A stretch of DNA of 64,000 nt, from contig CM063283.1 in the NCBI GenBank assembly GCA_032173965.1, forward strand, positions 37,694,243 through 37,758,242. The letters run 5' to 3'. The position numbers and the translations under genes were made by a program. Every line of letters begins with the position of its first letter. The stretch's first letter is position 1. The notes beneath the pieces were generated by a model. That model made no database searches. It was not told the origin of the DNA and was given only the letters and a program-made list of their open reading frames with translations. Positions 41,340 to 53,393 of this stretch are shown here, piece after piece. The DNA is from Sitta carolinensis (Eukaryota; Chordata; Aves; Passeriformes; Sittidae).

Positions 41340-41960
41340 TGACTTCCAACTTTTGGGGAAGGCGGCGATGGGCCGGGTGTAGGCTGGCCCCTCTTGGCCC
41401 TCGTGGCCGAGCCTGGCCCAGTCCCTGATGGCCGAGCCGGGACATCCCGTTCCTGGAGGGGCGGTGAGCGGCTGCCGAGCCCTCACCGGGGGCCACAGGG
41501 CCCTGTCCCGGCCGGGCTGGGCCCCTTTGCCAGCAGAACCTGCCGAACTTTGGTTCCAGCAGAGCCACGGGGCCATGCTGTCTGGAGGCTGAATCGGCAC
41601 CAAGAGCAACTGTGCAACGAGGACCAGCACCTGCATCCAAACCAGCACCTGTATGGGCACCAAAGGAGCTGAGCATGGGGACAGCACCTGGATGGGCACC
41701 AAAGGAGCTGAGCATGGGGACAGCACCTGCATGGGCACCAAAGGAGCTGAGCATGGGGACAGCACCTGGATGGGCACCAAAGGAGCTGAGCATGGGCACC
41801 AGCACCAGTGGCCCCCATAGTCCGTGCTAAAGGTGACCCCGCAGCCAGGAGCAGCCCTGACCCTGCTCCACACTGAGAGCAGCCAGCACAGCTCATGTGG
41901 CGCTGGAGGAGAGCACGTGGCCAACAGAGAGAGGCAGAGCGAGCCATGTTCCTGATACAG
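41340..41960. other. GC- and CpG-rich island (copy 1)
   Basis: An abrupt jump to high GC inside AT-rich DNA, with many CG dinucleotides in the left half ('ggccgagccgggacatcccg', 'cccggccgggctgggc') and a minisatellite in the right half. Long frames on both strands cross it (minus 41220-42140, 306 codons; minus 41308-41805, 165 codons). The same DNA in copy 2 has one extra G that breaks and rejoins the long frames differently (277 and 242 codons), which argues that none is a maintained protein. It may be the U3 part of the LTR-like sequence that follows. Confidence 0.8.
41653..41808. repeat. 39-bp minisatellite, four units (copy 1)
   Basis: Units start at 41653, 41692, 41731 and 41770, each beginning 'atgggcaccaaaggagctga' and, in the first three, ending in 'gggacagcacctg' plus one or two bases. 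Units differ mainly at one base before the start (g/c). Because 39 is a multiple of three, all frames stay open through it, which explains the long repetitive open frames (Cys-Ser-Ala-Pro-Leu-Val-Pro type on the minus strand). Confidence 0.95.
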
Positions 41961-42804
41961 GACTTGGACTAAATTAACTGTCCAGCGTTGCAGGACTCCA
42001 TACTTAATGAACACTAATTCTCTCTTGAACCAAGAAGGAAAACAGGTGAACCTTTGTAGGAACAACAACATGAGACTGAGGTCAGTAAGAAAAGAATTAA
42101 ATTTTCTATCAAAGAGATTGGAAAGTGATGTCCTAAGCATGGGTTATGAAATTATTTTGTGAAGCTATGGTAAAGATACACTTGATATATTAAACTTTGT
42201 TTTTTTCTTCTGTAAATTCATGAAATGTTTGGGGGATATAGTGTTCTAACTATAATTATGAGCAGAGGCACCAGTATTAGAAGTTTAGTAAGAAAACCTT
42301 GCCCTGAGGATAAAAGAGAAAGATTTCTGTTCTCAGAGATGAATGAAAGGAACTTTTATTTTATGCTAGAATTGCTCATCCTTAAAATACTACCCCAATG
42401 AGTTGACATGAACATAAAACACAGTTGTGAGAAGAACTGTGAAAGGTGAGAAAAACTTCACAAATGCAAATCTCGGGCAGATGTTACTTGTGAAAATTGA
42501 AGTCACAAGAACTTCTTTCCTTGTAAAGAGTTCTCCATAGCATTAGCAAAGAATATTTTTCTCTCTAAATGAACTAAAGAAATAATATTTTAGAGGTGAA
42601 GAACTGACTGAGATTTCTCAGTATTGTTTTCTGTACTTTGTTGGTTGGAAAGAAAGAAAGAAAGTGTAGTGAGGGAAGAAAAAGATATTCTAATTTCCTG
42701 TTACTTTTTTTGTTCTGTTAATAAAGTTTTTCTTTGTATCCTTTCAAGTTTAGGCCTGCTTTGATATTTTCTCCAAATACTATCTCACTAATAGACCCAC
42801 AACA
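41961..42804 (+). mobile_element. LTR-like 3' end, possible old retroviral LTR (copy 1)
   Basis: The right part has the order of an R-U5 end: AATAAA at 42720-42725, then 'cctttcaagtttaggcctgc', ending in 'acccacaaca' (CA at 42803-42804). Six bases later 'tggtgagccagccaggaa' at 42810-42827 resembles a primer-binding-site position. Similar text closes songbird LTRs that I remember. The left limit is uncertain; the GC island may be its U3. No gag, pol or env follows, so if this is an LTR it is solo or the internal part is lost. Repeated in copy 2. Confidence 0.35.
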
Positions 42805-43130
42805 TTTTTTGGTGAGCCAGCCAGGAAGAGTTAAAAATTGGCAAACCTAGATCACTATACATAATTGGTATTTCTGCCTAGTTTCTAGCTGAAACTATGA
42901 CAAGCAGAAAACTCTGTTTAGTTTATACACCCTCGCTATATAATAAATAGTCTTCTTGCCAAAACCATGAAATAAAGATTTTTCAGTAACCTGTCTAAGA
43001 AGTATTAATAACCTATTTCCTTTTTCCTTGTAAGATTTCCAAAGTTCAAGCTGTGTTAGAGAACATTTTATCTCTTAGAGAGCATTTTATCTCTTACCTT
43101 TTAAAAATCCTAGTAGTTTCTTATCTTCTG

Positions 43131-43331
<201 letters not shown>

Positions 43332-43944
43332 GATTGTATGATAAATTTGCAGTATGAAAGTTCTGCTGGCTGACTGATGTTTTTATTTAGGTTTGCATTT
43401 ATGTGAATTTGACACAAATCTAGTGACTACTCAGTATATAAACTTGTACACAGACATTGATATTTTCCAGGCTTTCACAATGCATGTCCATGCAACTTTT
43501 GCTACTTTGAAAAAATATGAGGAAGATACAGCCAGTAAAGAAGCTGTTTTCTTTCTTAGAAGATGTAGTCAAAACTGGCTCATTACTGCAGGGCTTCCAA
43601 GATATCACTATCTCCACATATGTTTGTGGGTACAATTCAAGGTGTTAATATTTAATTGTTCCTCAGTATACTGAATACTTAGGGTTTAGCTCCTTGGAAG
43701 CCTCCTTCTTTTCCTTTGTATTAATACAACAATAGGGATCACTTGATGTAGTATAATTCTAGGTCCCTGTGTACGCACATTCTGGATGTAAACTAGACTG
43801 TTTCCAACAAAGATTGTTTGACTGCACATATATTTTACTGATGATCCTTCCAACCAGCCATTTTCATCAGTGTTTAGCCTGAAGCAGACTCTGGTCTTTA
43901 TCTAATGTTGTAACATTTTATACTATGGGAGCAATTTGTAATAC

Positions 43945-43971
<27 letters not shown>
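43945..43971. repeat. Poly-T, 27 bp (copy 1)
   Basis: Uninterrupted T27; 28 T in copy 2 (52035-52062). Confidence 0.95.
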
Positions 43972-43975
<4 letters not shown>

Positions 43976-45245
43976 GTGTGTGCACACACAGGTTGCACAA
44001 AAGGACAACCAGAGCTGGGCAAAAGAACAGAAAAGGTGTAAAGTACTTCCATGCATGCACATTGCCTGAAGGTTCTTTTCTTTTCCTTGTTGTAATTCTT
44101 CCCTTTCACTCTAATCACCTTCTGTCACTGAAGTGGCAGGCAAATTCTTCTCTCATAGTAAAGCCTTTCTCCTTTTCCTTCCTAGTGTTTCTCTCCACTC
44201 TAGCATCATCATTTCAGACCCAGTAAATTCCTTTCAGTTAGTATTGTCACCTATATCACTGCAGAACCTTGGAGCTGACTCTGCCAACAGCCTTTTGACT
44301 ACAATAATTTTACATAAACTTTGTCATTCTTTCTAGAATAATTGCTGATCATAGCTGGTTGTGCAGGCATTATGCACATGTGTGCATATATTTAATTATA
44401 CATATCAGTCTAGTATTGCTTAGATCCCCAAAGAAAAATACTTGAACACAGACAGCATACTACCATCTGGGAGAACAAGATAGAACATATGACAGCCGTT
44501 TCCCACTGGAAGACAGTCTAAAAGCCTAAAGGGTTGATAATACTTCAATTAAAATATTTTCCTAATATAAACAAAAAGACAGTCACCCAAAGTCAAAATT
44601 TAACAGATATTTATCCCTTTACCCTGCAGAATTCTAGACCTACAAATCTCAGTTTGCTACATCCACGAAAAGGCCTTCAGGTGTTGTGGAGAAGGCTCAG
44701 AGGAGGAATGGTGCGTCTCAGAGTGCTTTCTAAGTTATTTATTTGCATGAACTATAAGATTGGGAATTTGGTGTGCCTGATTTCATACAGACAGATAAAA
44801 GCTACTTGCAATAGTCCAGCTAGAGCTCAAATTTGGGACTATATCACAGCATTAGTCATCCTCAAGAAATTTCTTGACTCATTCAGTAACTACACATGGT
44901 CAAATGATTTAGCTTCCAAGTTAGTTTGTGCAATGTTGAACACTCTTATTTAAATAAATAATAATCAATTGTCTGTGCTATGTGGACATGAATTCTCTTA
45001 CTTCATTTTCAGGTCAAGTAACTAGCTGCTCATGGAAGAAAATTTGGGTGAAGATTTAATAATAATTCACTGTAAAGGTTGCTTTCTAAGGATTGTATGA
45101 AAAATATTGCTTCATATTGATTATCTTCACCATAAGTTTTTCTACATTATCTAAAATGATTTGTTTCTTTAGATCCTCTCTGTCATTACAAGATGTGTAA
45201 AATATATAGTTTGAAATATCTTGGTGGTAGGATATGATACTAGCT

Positions 45246-45301
45246 TCACAGCTTCTTCAGATACTCCAGGTGTTTCTTCAGAGTCTCACAGACATTTTCA
45301 T
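45246..45301 (-). other. Candidate terminal coding exon, unidentified (copy 1)
   Basis: On the minus strand a pyrimidine tract ending 'gattttttttcag' is followed by 18 codons and TGA. The peptide is Glu-Asn-Val-Cys-Glu-Thr-Leu-Lys-Lys-His-Leu-Glu-Tyr-Leu-Lys-Lys-Leu, an amphipathic helix pattern. All four Leu codons are CTG, and three of the four Lys codons in the LKKH/LKKL pairs are AAG, unlike the AT-rich surroundings. This is what a short last exon would look like. I could not find a matching upstream exon in a compatible phase, nor name a family, so it may be chance. Identical in copy 2 at 53338-53393. Confidence 0.2.
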
Positions 45302-47113
45302 CTGAAAAAAATCAAGATACAGTGAAAATAATGAATATGTTTTAGGTCTACAAATAAGCCACAAGATGCCTCCCTGTTCAAGTGATCTGAAATTCCAGAG
45401 CCTCACTCTGACATTCTCCATCATGTTCATGGATAAACACTGCTACCAAAAGTATTTTCTAATACAAACTGAGGAAGATTGTGGCCTCTGTACTTTTCTG
45501 AGAACCACAGAATCTTGGGTTTTTCCTATACAATGTAAGGGTGCAACTAAGAAACTGAAACATCACCAGTAATTTTGTCTATTTAGGGATTAAGATTGCA
45601 GTCTGAAAAGTCCCATTTCTTTCTGTTGAGTGTGTAAAGACACAACTGGAATCTGAAGACTCAGCTAAGATTTCCATCTTTGTTCACATTTCACAGTAAG
45701 AGTTAGCCACTAGGAATAGGATTCAGACAAATCAGCAGGCTGAGCAAGGTATTGCGTAAGAGTAGGGTAAAAACTAATATTTAATGTCAGCCATGAGCTC
45801 TCAATGGAAAAGGCACTTAACTGTGTCAATCATTTCTCACAAAATATACCTACAAGATCCAAATTAAAATCTTTTTACTTTTGGGAAAGGGATTTAAAGA
45901 CACATCTCCTAAACTGTTCTATTATTTTAAGATATTGTCCTCATAATCTTATCAAACTCACAGCCATTCCCCTCTATAAATCATAGTAATTGGGTCAAAG
46001 ATACAGGAGAATGGTTCAACATGGGTTTGTGCTTCAATGCATACTTATTTATTTTACAAAATAACTGAGACCTGAATAGGACCAAATGTACAGAACACAC
46101 CTAGGATGTCTTTGCATCACTGGCATGTTCTGATAATTGTCGATCCCTATAGATAAACACATGGAGGCAAAGGAAATATATATTTTAATAGCAAAAATAT
46201 AAAACCCAAACATTAAATATAAATTTGATAATTCACCTGTAGTCAGCAGAAATATAGGCAACTAGTGATTAAGGCATACACAGAATTAAGCAATATTGAG
46301 AGAAGGAGTTGTGAGTTCTGTCTGGTGCCTTGTATTAAACTCGTAAGAAATGTACTACTGGGGAACAAATGCTAGAATTACTCGGGACCTAACATGTGCA
46401 AGAACTGTATCTCACCATAACGTTATGAAATGTAATAAACTTTGCAGTATACAAGCAATATTAGAAGAAAACTCATATATTAGATGCAATAAAATCTGTT
46501 CACTGCACATTAACAACTGTCCTAAAATTATGTTTTTTTAGTTGCTTTCATTATTTCAGTTTATTTTAATTTTTATGTGATGAAACAACCACTCTTCATG
46601 TTCTGAAATATTCTGAGATGTTATGGCAATGTGATCTTGCGGAAGTCTTTTTCAACCATTTAAAAAAAAAATAATTTTGCAAAAGAAATATTGTAGAAAG
46701 CAACTATTTAAAATTACAGTTATTTCATATACCTGTTTGACTAGGAAATAAAGAATAGTATTGTTGATTTTGGCATTTTACTAAAATGGATAACCAGCAT
46801 ATCCTAACGTATGGATTTGTGCATATATGTGCATATATGGATATTTTAAATAGGTTTTAGTAAATGAAACTTAATACAACTTTAAAAATTCCTAGCAAAA
46901 CACATGTTTTGCAAAACATGCCCTAGCTGGATTTCTAATCTATGAAAGCTGCTTAAAGTTAGGCATATGTATTGGACATATAGACTGACTCTGCTATCAA
47001 AACCAAATTTCGTAAGTGGCAACAGAAGTGATGTTCTTTAAATTATAAAATTTTCTCTCATTTTCTTATAGGTGTTTAATTTTTTCATGCTTCAGGAATG
47101 TAATTCTAATATA

Positions 47114-47118
<5 letters not shown>

Positions 47119-47159
<41 letters not shown>

Positions 47160-47164
47160 TGTGT
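47119..47164. repeat. (GT)n microsatellite (copy 1)
   Basis: About 23 TG units with one GG interruption near 47152. Copy 2 (55211-55256) has the same length and the same interruption. Confidence 0.95.
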
Positions 47165-48139
47165 ATAAAATCTGCTAAAACTTATAACAGCTTATATTAT
47201 CCAATTTTTCTAAGTACTGAGTATAAATTTTCATTGAAGGATTTGTTTGTATTGTCTGTCCTGCCTTATATCTGTCTTCTGAAAGATGAAATTAGGTTGA
47301 TTATTAATGCCAAGCTGATATCTATACTGGAAAACATCAATTCAGCATTTACAGCATAGAGATTGAAAGGTTGGTCCATATAATATCTAAAAGTAATAGT
47401 GAGCAAGTGAGCTGATCATTTATTCACCATGGAATTTGGGTTCTGGATTTAACTACTGAAAAGTCATACAGTGCTAATAACTAGTAGCAATCAGTTTAGT
47501 TGCAATTCAGTCTGGGTTTATGTCTACTCAGAATTGCACAGAGATGCCTGTACCTGAAATACCCACCAAGAAAGAAAGGCAAAAACTAATTGCTAGATCC
47601 TCGAAAGGGCTAGAAAGATGAGAATTAGTGTAGACAAAAGGAAACAGATTCCTATTAATGTCTGTGACCTATTTCATGACCGTTTTTTATCCTGACTCTT
47701 GCTAATGATATCTTTGTAAGGAAAGTAGTATTATGTTAAACTTTGTAGTTACAATGTAGTGCAAATCACTGTCCCTGTGGAAAGATAGTTTAGAATGTTT
47801 ATGTGAGTGGGTTTTGACTACTCAGAAACTTCTATCTTACATCAGCTCAGAAAGCATAAATTTTCTGTTGAGAAGATAACAAAATTTGTTAGGAATTTTG
47901 TAGAAAGTCACAAGCAGTAAGATCTATAGAAGTATAGAAACCAGCATGCTGTCAGGTAAGGTTATGGCTGGGATGACATCATAAGAACTTTTGGAAGATA
48001 TGGAAGAGCACTATTGTGGAATTTCCACTATTTGGACTGTGAATACTACCGTAACACTTGAAAACTAATGAGTACAGGTGGAAGAGTAGCTCCCATAATT
48101 AAGTCAATGGAAAATATTTCAATTATCTTCATCATCAAA

Positions 48140-48253
48140 TTTTAAAATAGTTTGGCTTGGAAGGACTTAAAAGATCACCTAGTTCAAACTCTCCTGCCCT
48201 GAGCAAGCACACATTCAAATATACCAGTTTGCTTAAACCCCATGCAAACATGA
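48140..48253 (-). mobile_element. CR1 LINE 3' end fragment (copy 1)
   Basis: Reverse complement of a CR1 terminus: 'tagtttggcttggaaggac', 'aaaagatcacctagttcaaa', 'ccctgagcaagcacacat', then 'accagtttgcttaaacccca'. A short truncated copy near the right end of block A; repeated at 56234-56347. Confidence 0.8.
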
Positions 48254-48357
48254 ATATAATAAACTAAACCCGGTCCTCTAAATGCTTTTGTTGTGGTGTG
48301 CAGCGCAGGAATATGGATACTGGTATTGGAATATGGAATACTGGAATATGGTAATTC

Positions 48358-48761
48358 AGCAATCTAAATGACTGGATTCCAGATCCAGAGAACATGGCCC
48401 AACATTGTTTAATTTACTCATATAGATCCATGTGTGCTAAAATGAACTCTAATGGATTTTACTATGTACGTGAATGCTTCGTTGAGCTGAACTAGGTATT
48501 TTATCTTTAAGGTTGGCAAATTCATGGTATGAAAATGTCAAAACAAGTACCAGTTAAATTCTGTCCTTCTGCATCTAAAGGCTCTAAAAACACTGCTTAT
48601 CAACAGAGATAAATAGCAGATCACCAGCAAACAGTTAGGTAGATGACTTCTGGAAACATGATCACAGACATCCCCTAGTACAATATCAACGACGTGTTGT
48701 TCAGTGGAAACAAAGGGAAACAGTTTGTCACTTGTCAGATTTTTTCATAGTAGTGCAACAG
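48358..48761. repeat. Block B, first copy
   Basis: About 400 bp from 'agcaatctaaatgactgg' to 'tagtgcaacag', identical by eye to 58400-58803 (offset 10042). Here it directly follows block A and runs straight into copy 2 of A. In the second location it is separated from A' by 1.95 kb. No gene or transposon seen in it. Confidence 0.95.
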
Positions 48762-48801
48762 CTTTCTTATTCTACTTTAGTTTTCCTCTTTCCATGATTT
48801 T

Positions 48802-48912
48802 TTTACTTGGCTCCACTGTTTCCCTTGTTTGTTTTTTTGGTTCAATTTTGTGTTTGTTGTTTTGGCGGGGTTTTTTTGTTGGATTGGATTGGGTTGGGGG
48901 TTTTGCATGATA
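48802..48912. repeat. T/G-rich low-complexity tract (copy 2)
   Basis: Counterpart of 40735-40845. Confidence 0.85.
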
Positions 48913-49406
48913 CATAGATTATTACTATGTTTCAAAGAACTTATAGTGTCAAAATGATGTTGTCGATTAATTGTTTTTCTGTCTTTAAGAGCAAGGAACT
49001 CAGGGATCTAAAAGACAGGTGTGGTGAAACATATTCATGAAATATGTTAAATGAAATCCCACATCCTAAAATAGGTGTTAGGAATATGTACAATGATGGA
49101 CAGAGCACTAATTTTCAAAATGGGTCCCAAAGCAGCTGGTATTCTGAATAATGTGCCCTAATGACACAGTCTGCTTGGAGACACTGAGAGTCAAAAAATC
49201 TTTAGATTTTTTAGATGAGACATTTTTCCTGTTACATGATGAAATGCTGCTCTGTAGAAACCTAGAATCTTTCTCCAAAAGCAGTGTCATGTTTTGGCTC
49301 TAAGTGGCCAGTTTTTGACACTGAGACAAGATTTAACTAATAAAAAGAGTTGATAGGCCTTTGCAAATACACATTTAAGGACAGGGAGGACTGGGAGTAG
49401 CTCTCT

Positions 49407-50027
49407 TGACTTCCAACTTTTGGGGAAGGCGGCGATGGGCCGGGTGTAGGCTGGCCCCTCTTGGCCCTCGTGGCCGAGCCTGGCCCAGTCCCTGATGGCC
49501 GAGCCGGGACATCCCGTTCCTGGAGGGGCGGTGAGCGGCTGCCGAGCCCTCACCGGGGGGCCACAGGGCCCTGTCCCGGCCGGGCTGGGCCCCTTTGCCA
49601 GCAGAACCTGCCGAACTTTGGTTCCAGCAGAGCCACGGGGCCATGCTGTCTGGAGGCTGAATCGGCACCAAGAGCAACTGTGCAACGAGGACCAGCACCT
49701 GCATCCAAACCAGCACCTGTATGGGCACCAAAGGAGCTGAGCATGGGGACAGCACCTGGATGGGCACCAAAGGAGCTGAGCATGGGGACAGCACCTGCAT
49801 GGGCACCAAAGGAGCTGAGCATGGGGACAGCACCTGGATGGGCACCAAAGGAGCTGAGCATGGGCACCAGCACCAGTGGCCCCCATAGTCCGTGCTAAAG
49901 GTGACCCCGCAGCCAGGAGCAGCCCTGACCCTGCTCCACACTGAGAGCAGCCAGCACAGCTCATGTGGCGCTGGAGGAGAGCACGTGGCCAACAGAGAGA
50001 GGCAGAGCGAGCCATGTTCCTGATACA
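49407..50027. other. GC- and CpG-rich island (copy 2)
   Basis: Counterpart of 41340-41960 with one extra G (G6 against G5) at about 49555-49560. The extra base shifts the frame between the left part and the minisatellite. Confidence 0.8.
49721..49876. repeat. 39-bp minisatellite, four units (copy 2)
   Basis: Units start at 49721, 49760, 49799 and 49838. The number of units and the order of unit variants are the same as in copy 1. Minisatellites normally change length quickly, so this supports a very short time since duplication. Confidence 0.95.
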
Positions 50028-50872
50028 GGACTTGGACTAAATTAACTGTCCAGCGTTGCAGGACTCCATACTTAATGAACACTAATTCTCTCTTGAACCA
50101 AGAAGGAAAACAGGTGAACCTTTGTAGGAACAACAACATGAGACTGAGGTCAGTAAGAAAAGAATTAAATTTTCTATCAAAGAGATTGGAAAGTGATGTC
50201 CTAAGCATGGGTTATGAAATTATTTTGTGAAGCTATGGTAAAGATACACTTGATATATTAAACTTTGTTTTTTTCTTCTGTAAATTCATGAAATGTTTGG
50301 GGGATATAGTGTTCTAACTATAATTATGAGCAGAGGCACCAGTATTAGAAGTTTAGTAAGAAAACCTTGCCCTGAGGATAAAAGAGAAAGATTTCTGTTC
50401 TCAGAGATGAATGAAAGGAACTTTTATTTTATGCTAGAATTGCTCATCCTTAAAATACTACCCCAATGAGTTGACATGAACATAAAACACAGTTGTGAGA
50501 AGAACTGTGAAAGGTGAGAAAAACTTCACAAATGCAAATCTCGGGCAGATGTTACTTGTGAAAATTGAAGTCACAAGAACTTCTTTCCTTGTAAAGAGTT
50601 CTCCATAGCATTAGCAAAGAATATTTTTCTCTCTAAATGAACTAAAGAAATAATATTTTAGAGGTGAAGAACTGACTGAGATTTCTCAGTATTGTTTTCT
50701 GTACTTTGTTGGTTGGAAAGAAAGAAAGAAAGTGTAGTGAGGGAAGAAAAAGATATTCTAATTTCCTGTTACTTTTTTTGTTCTGTTAATAAAGTTTTTC
50801 TTTGTATCCTTTCAAGTTTAGGCCTGCTTTGATATTTTCTCCAAATACTATCTCACTAATAGACCCACAACA
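50028..50872 (+). mobile_element. LTR-like 3' end (copy 2)
   Basis: Counterpart of 41961-42804; AATAAA at 50788-50793, primer-site-like 'tggtgagccagccaggaa' at 50878-50895. Same uncertainty. Confidence 0.35.
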
Positions 50873-51198
50873 TTTTTTGGTGAGCCAGCCAGGAAGAGTT
50901 AAAAATTGGCAAACCTAGATCACTATACATAATTGGTATTTCTGCCTAGTTTCTAGCTGAAACTATGACAAGCAGAAAACTCTGTTTAGTTTATACACCC
51001 TCGCTATATAATAAATAGTCTTCTTGCCAAAACCATGAAATAAAGATTTTTCAGTAACCTGTCTAAGAAGTATTAATAACCTATTTCCTTTTTCCTTGTA
51101 AGATTTCCAAAGTTCAAGCTGTGTTAGAGAACATTTTATCTCTTAGAGAGCATTTTATCTCTTACCTTTTAAAAATCCTAGTAGTTTCTTATCTTCTG

Positions 51199-51420
<222 letters not shown>

Positions 51421-52031
51421 AGATTGTATGATAAATTTGCAGTATGAAAGTTCTGCTGGCTGACTGATGTTTTTATTTAGGTTTGCATTTATGTGAATTT
51501 GACACAAATCTAGTGACTACTCAGTATATAAACTTGTACACAGACATTGATATTTTCCAGGCTTTCACAATGCATGTCCATGCAACTTTTGCTACTTTGA
51601 AAAAATATGAGGAAGATACAGCCAGTAAAGAAGCTGTTTTCTTTCTTAGAAGATGTAGTCAAAACTGGCTCATTACTGCAGGGCTTCCAAGATATCACTA
51701 TCTCCACATATGTTTGTGGGTACAATTCAAGGTGTTAATATTTAATTGTTCCTCAGTATACTGAATACTTAGGGTTTAGCTCCTTGGAAGCCTCCTTCTT
51801 TTCCTTTGTATTAATACAACAATAGGGATCACTTGATGTAGTATAATTCTAGGTCCCTGTGTACGCACATTCTGGATGTAAACTAGACTGTTTCCAACAA
51901 AGATTGTTTGACTGCACATATATTTTACTGATGATCCTTCCAACCAGCCATTTTCATCAGTGTTTAGCCTGAAGCAGACTCTGGTCTTTATCTAATGTTG
52001 TAACATTTTATACTATGGGAGCAATTTGTAA

Positions 52032-52034
<3 letters not shown>

Positions 52035-52062
<28 letters not shown>
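52035..52062. repeat. Poly-T, 28 bp (copy 2)
   Basis: One T longer than copy 1. Confidence 0.95.
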
Positions 52063-52066
<4 letters not shown>

Positions 52067-53337
52067 GTGTGTGCACACACAGGTTGCACAAAAGGACAAC
52101 CAGAGCTGGGCAAAAGAACAGAAAAGGTGTAAAGTACTTCCATGCATGCACATTGCCTGAAGGTTCTTTTCTTTTCCTTGTTGTAATTCTTCCCTTTCAC
52201 TCTAATCACCTTCTGTCACTGAAGTGGCAGGCAAATTCTTCTCTCATAGTAAAGCCTTTCTCCTTTTCCTTCCTAGTGTTTCTCTCCACTCTAGCATCAT
52301 CATTTCAGACCCAGTAAATTCCTTTCAGTTAGTATTGTCACCTATATCACTGCAGAACCTTGGAGCTGACTCTGCCAACAGCCTTTTGACTACAATAATT
52401 TTACATAAACTTTGTCATTCTTTCTAGAATAATTGCTGATCATAGCTGGTTGTGCAGGCATTATGCACATGTGTGCATATATTTAATTATACATATCAGT
52501 CTAGTATTGCTTAGATCCCCAAAGAAAAATACTTGAACACAGACAGCATACTACCATCTGGGAGAACAAGATAGAACATATGACAGCCGTTTCCCACTGG
52601 AAGACAGTCTAAAAGCCTAAAGGGTTGATAATACTTCAATTAAAATATTTTCCTAATATAAACAAAAAGACAGTCACCCAAAGTCAAAATTTAACAGATA
52701 TTTATCCCTTTACCCTGCAGAATTCTAGACCTACAAATCTCAGTTTGCTACATCCACGAAAAGGCCTTCAGGTGTTGTGGAGAAGGCTCAGAGGAGGAAT
52801 GGTGCGTCTCAGAGTGCTTTCTAAGTTATTTATTTGCATGAACTATAAGATTGGGAATTTGGTGTGCCTGATTTCATACAGACAGATAAAAGCTACTTGC
52901 AATAGTCCAGCTAGAGCTCAAATTTGGGACTATATCACAGCATTAGTCATCCTCAAGAAATTTCTTGACTCATTCAGTAACTACACATGGTCAAATGATT
53001 TAGCTTCCAAGTTAGTTTGTGCAATGTTGAACACTCTTATTTAAATAAATAATAATCAATTGTCTGTGCTATGTGGACATGAATTCTCTTACTTCATTTT
53101 CAGGTCAAGTAACTAGCTGCTCATGGAAGAAAATTTGGGTGAAGATTTAATAATAATTCACTGTAAAGGTTGCTTTCTAAGGATTGTATGAAAAATATTG
53201 CTTCATATTTGATTATCTTCACCATAAGTTTTTCTACATTATCTAAAATGATTTGTTTCTTTAGATCCTCTCTGTCATTACAAGATGTGTAAAATATATA
53301 GTTTGAAATATCTTGGTGGTAGGATATGATACTAGCT

Positions 53338-53393
53338 TCACAGCTTCTTCAGATACTCCAGGTGTTTCTTCAGAGTCTCACAGACATTTTCAT
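53338..53393 (-). other. Candidate terminal coding exon, unidentified (copy 2)
   Basis: Identical to 45246-45301, including the acceptor-like tract. If it is a real last exon, its gene would run on the minus strand from higher coordinates, and the duplication would have copied its 3' end. Confidence 0.2.

Noticed and set aside
41308..41805. 165-codon Pro/Cys/Ser-rich minus-strand frame with a 13-residue period
   Set aside because: It is the translation of the 39-bp minisatellite. The two copies of the locus keep different frames around it because of one G, and no start context, domain or splice structure supports it.
44534..44953. 139-codon frame repeated exactly at 52625-53044
   Set aside because: It is repeated only because the DNA is duplicated. 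Composition follows the AT-rich background, and I see no motif. Identity between copies is not evidence of selection here.
46110..46155. 46-bp minus-strand patch between acceptor-like 'tctatag' and donor-like 'gtgtgttc'
   Set aside because: Joining it to the candidate exon at 45246-45301 in the needed phase creates an internal stop. It shows how easily such patches arise by chance.
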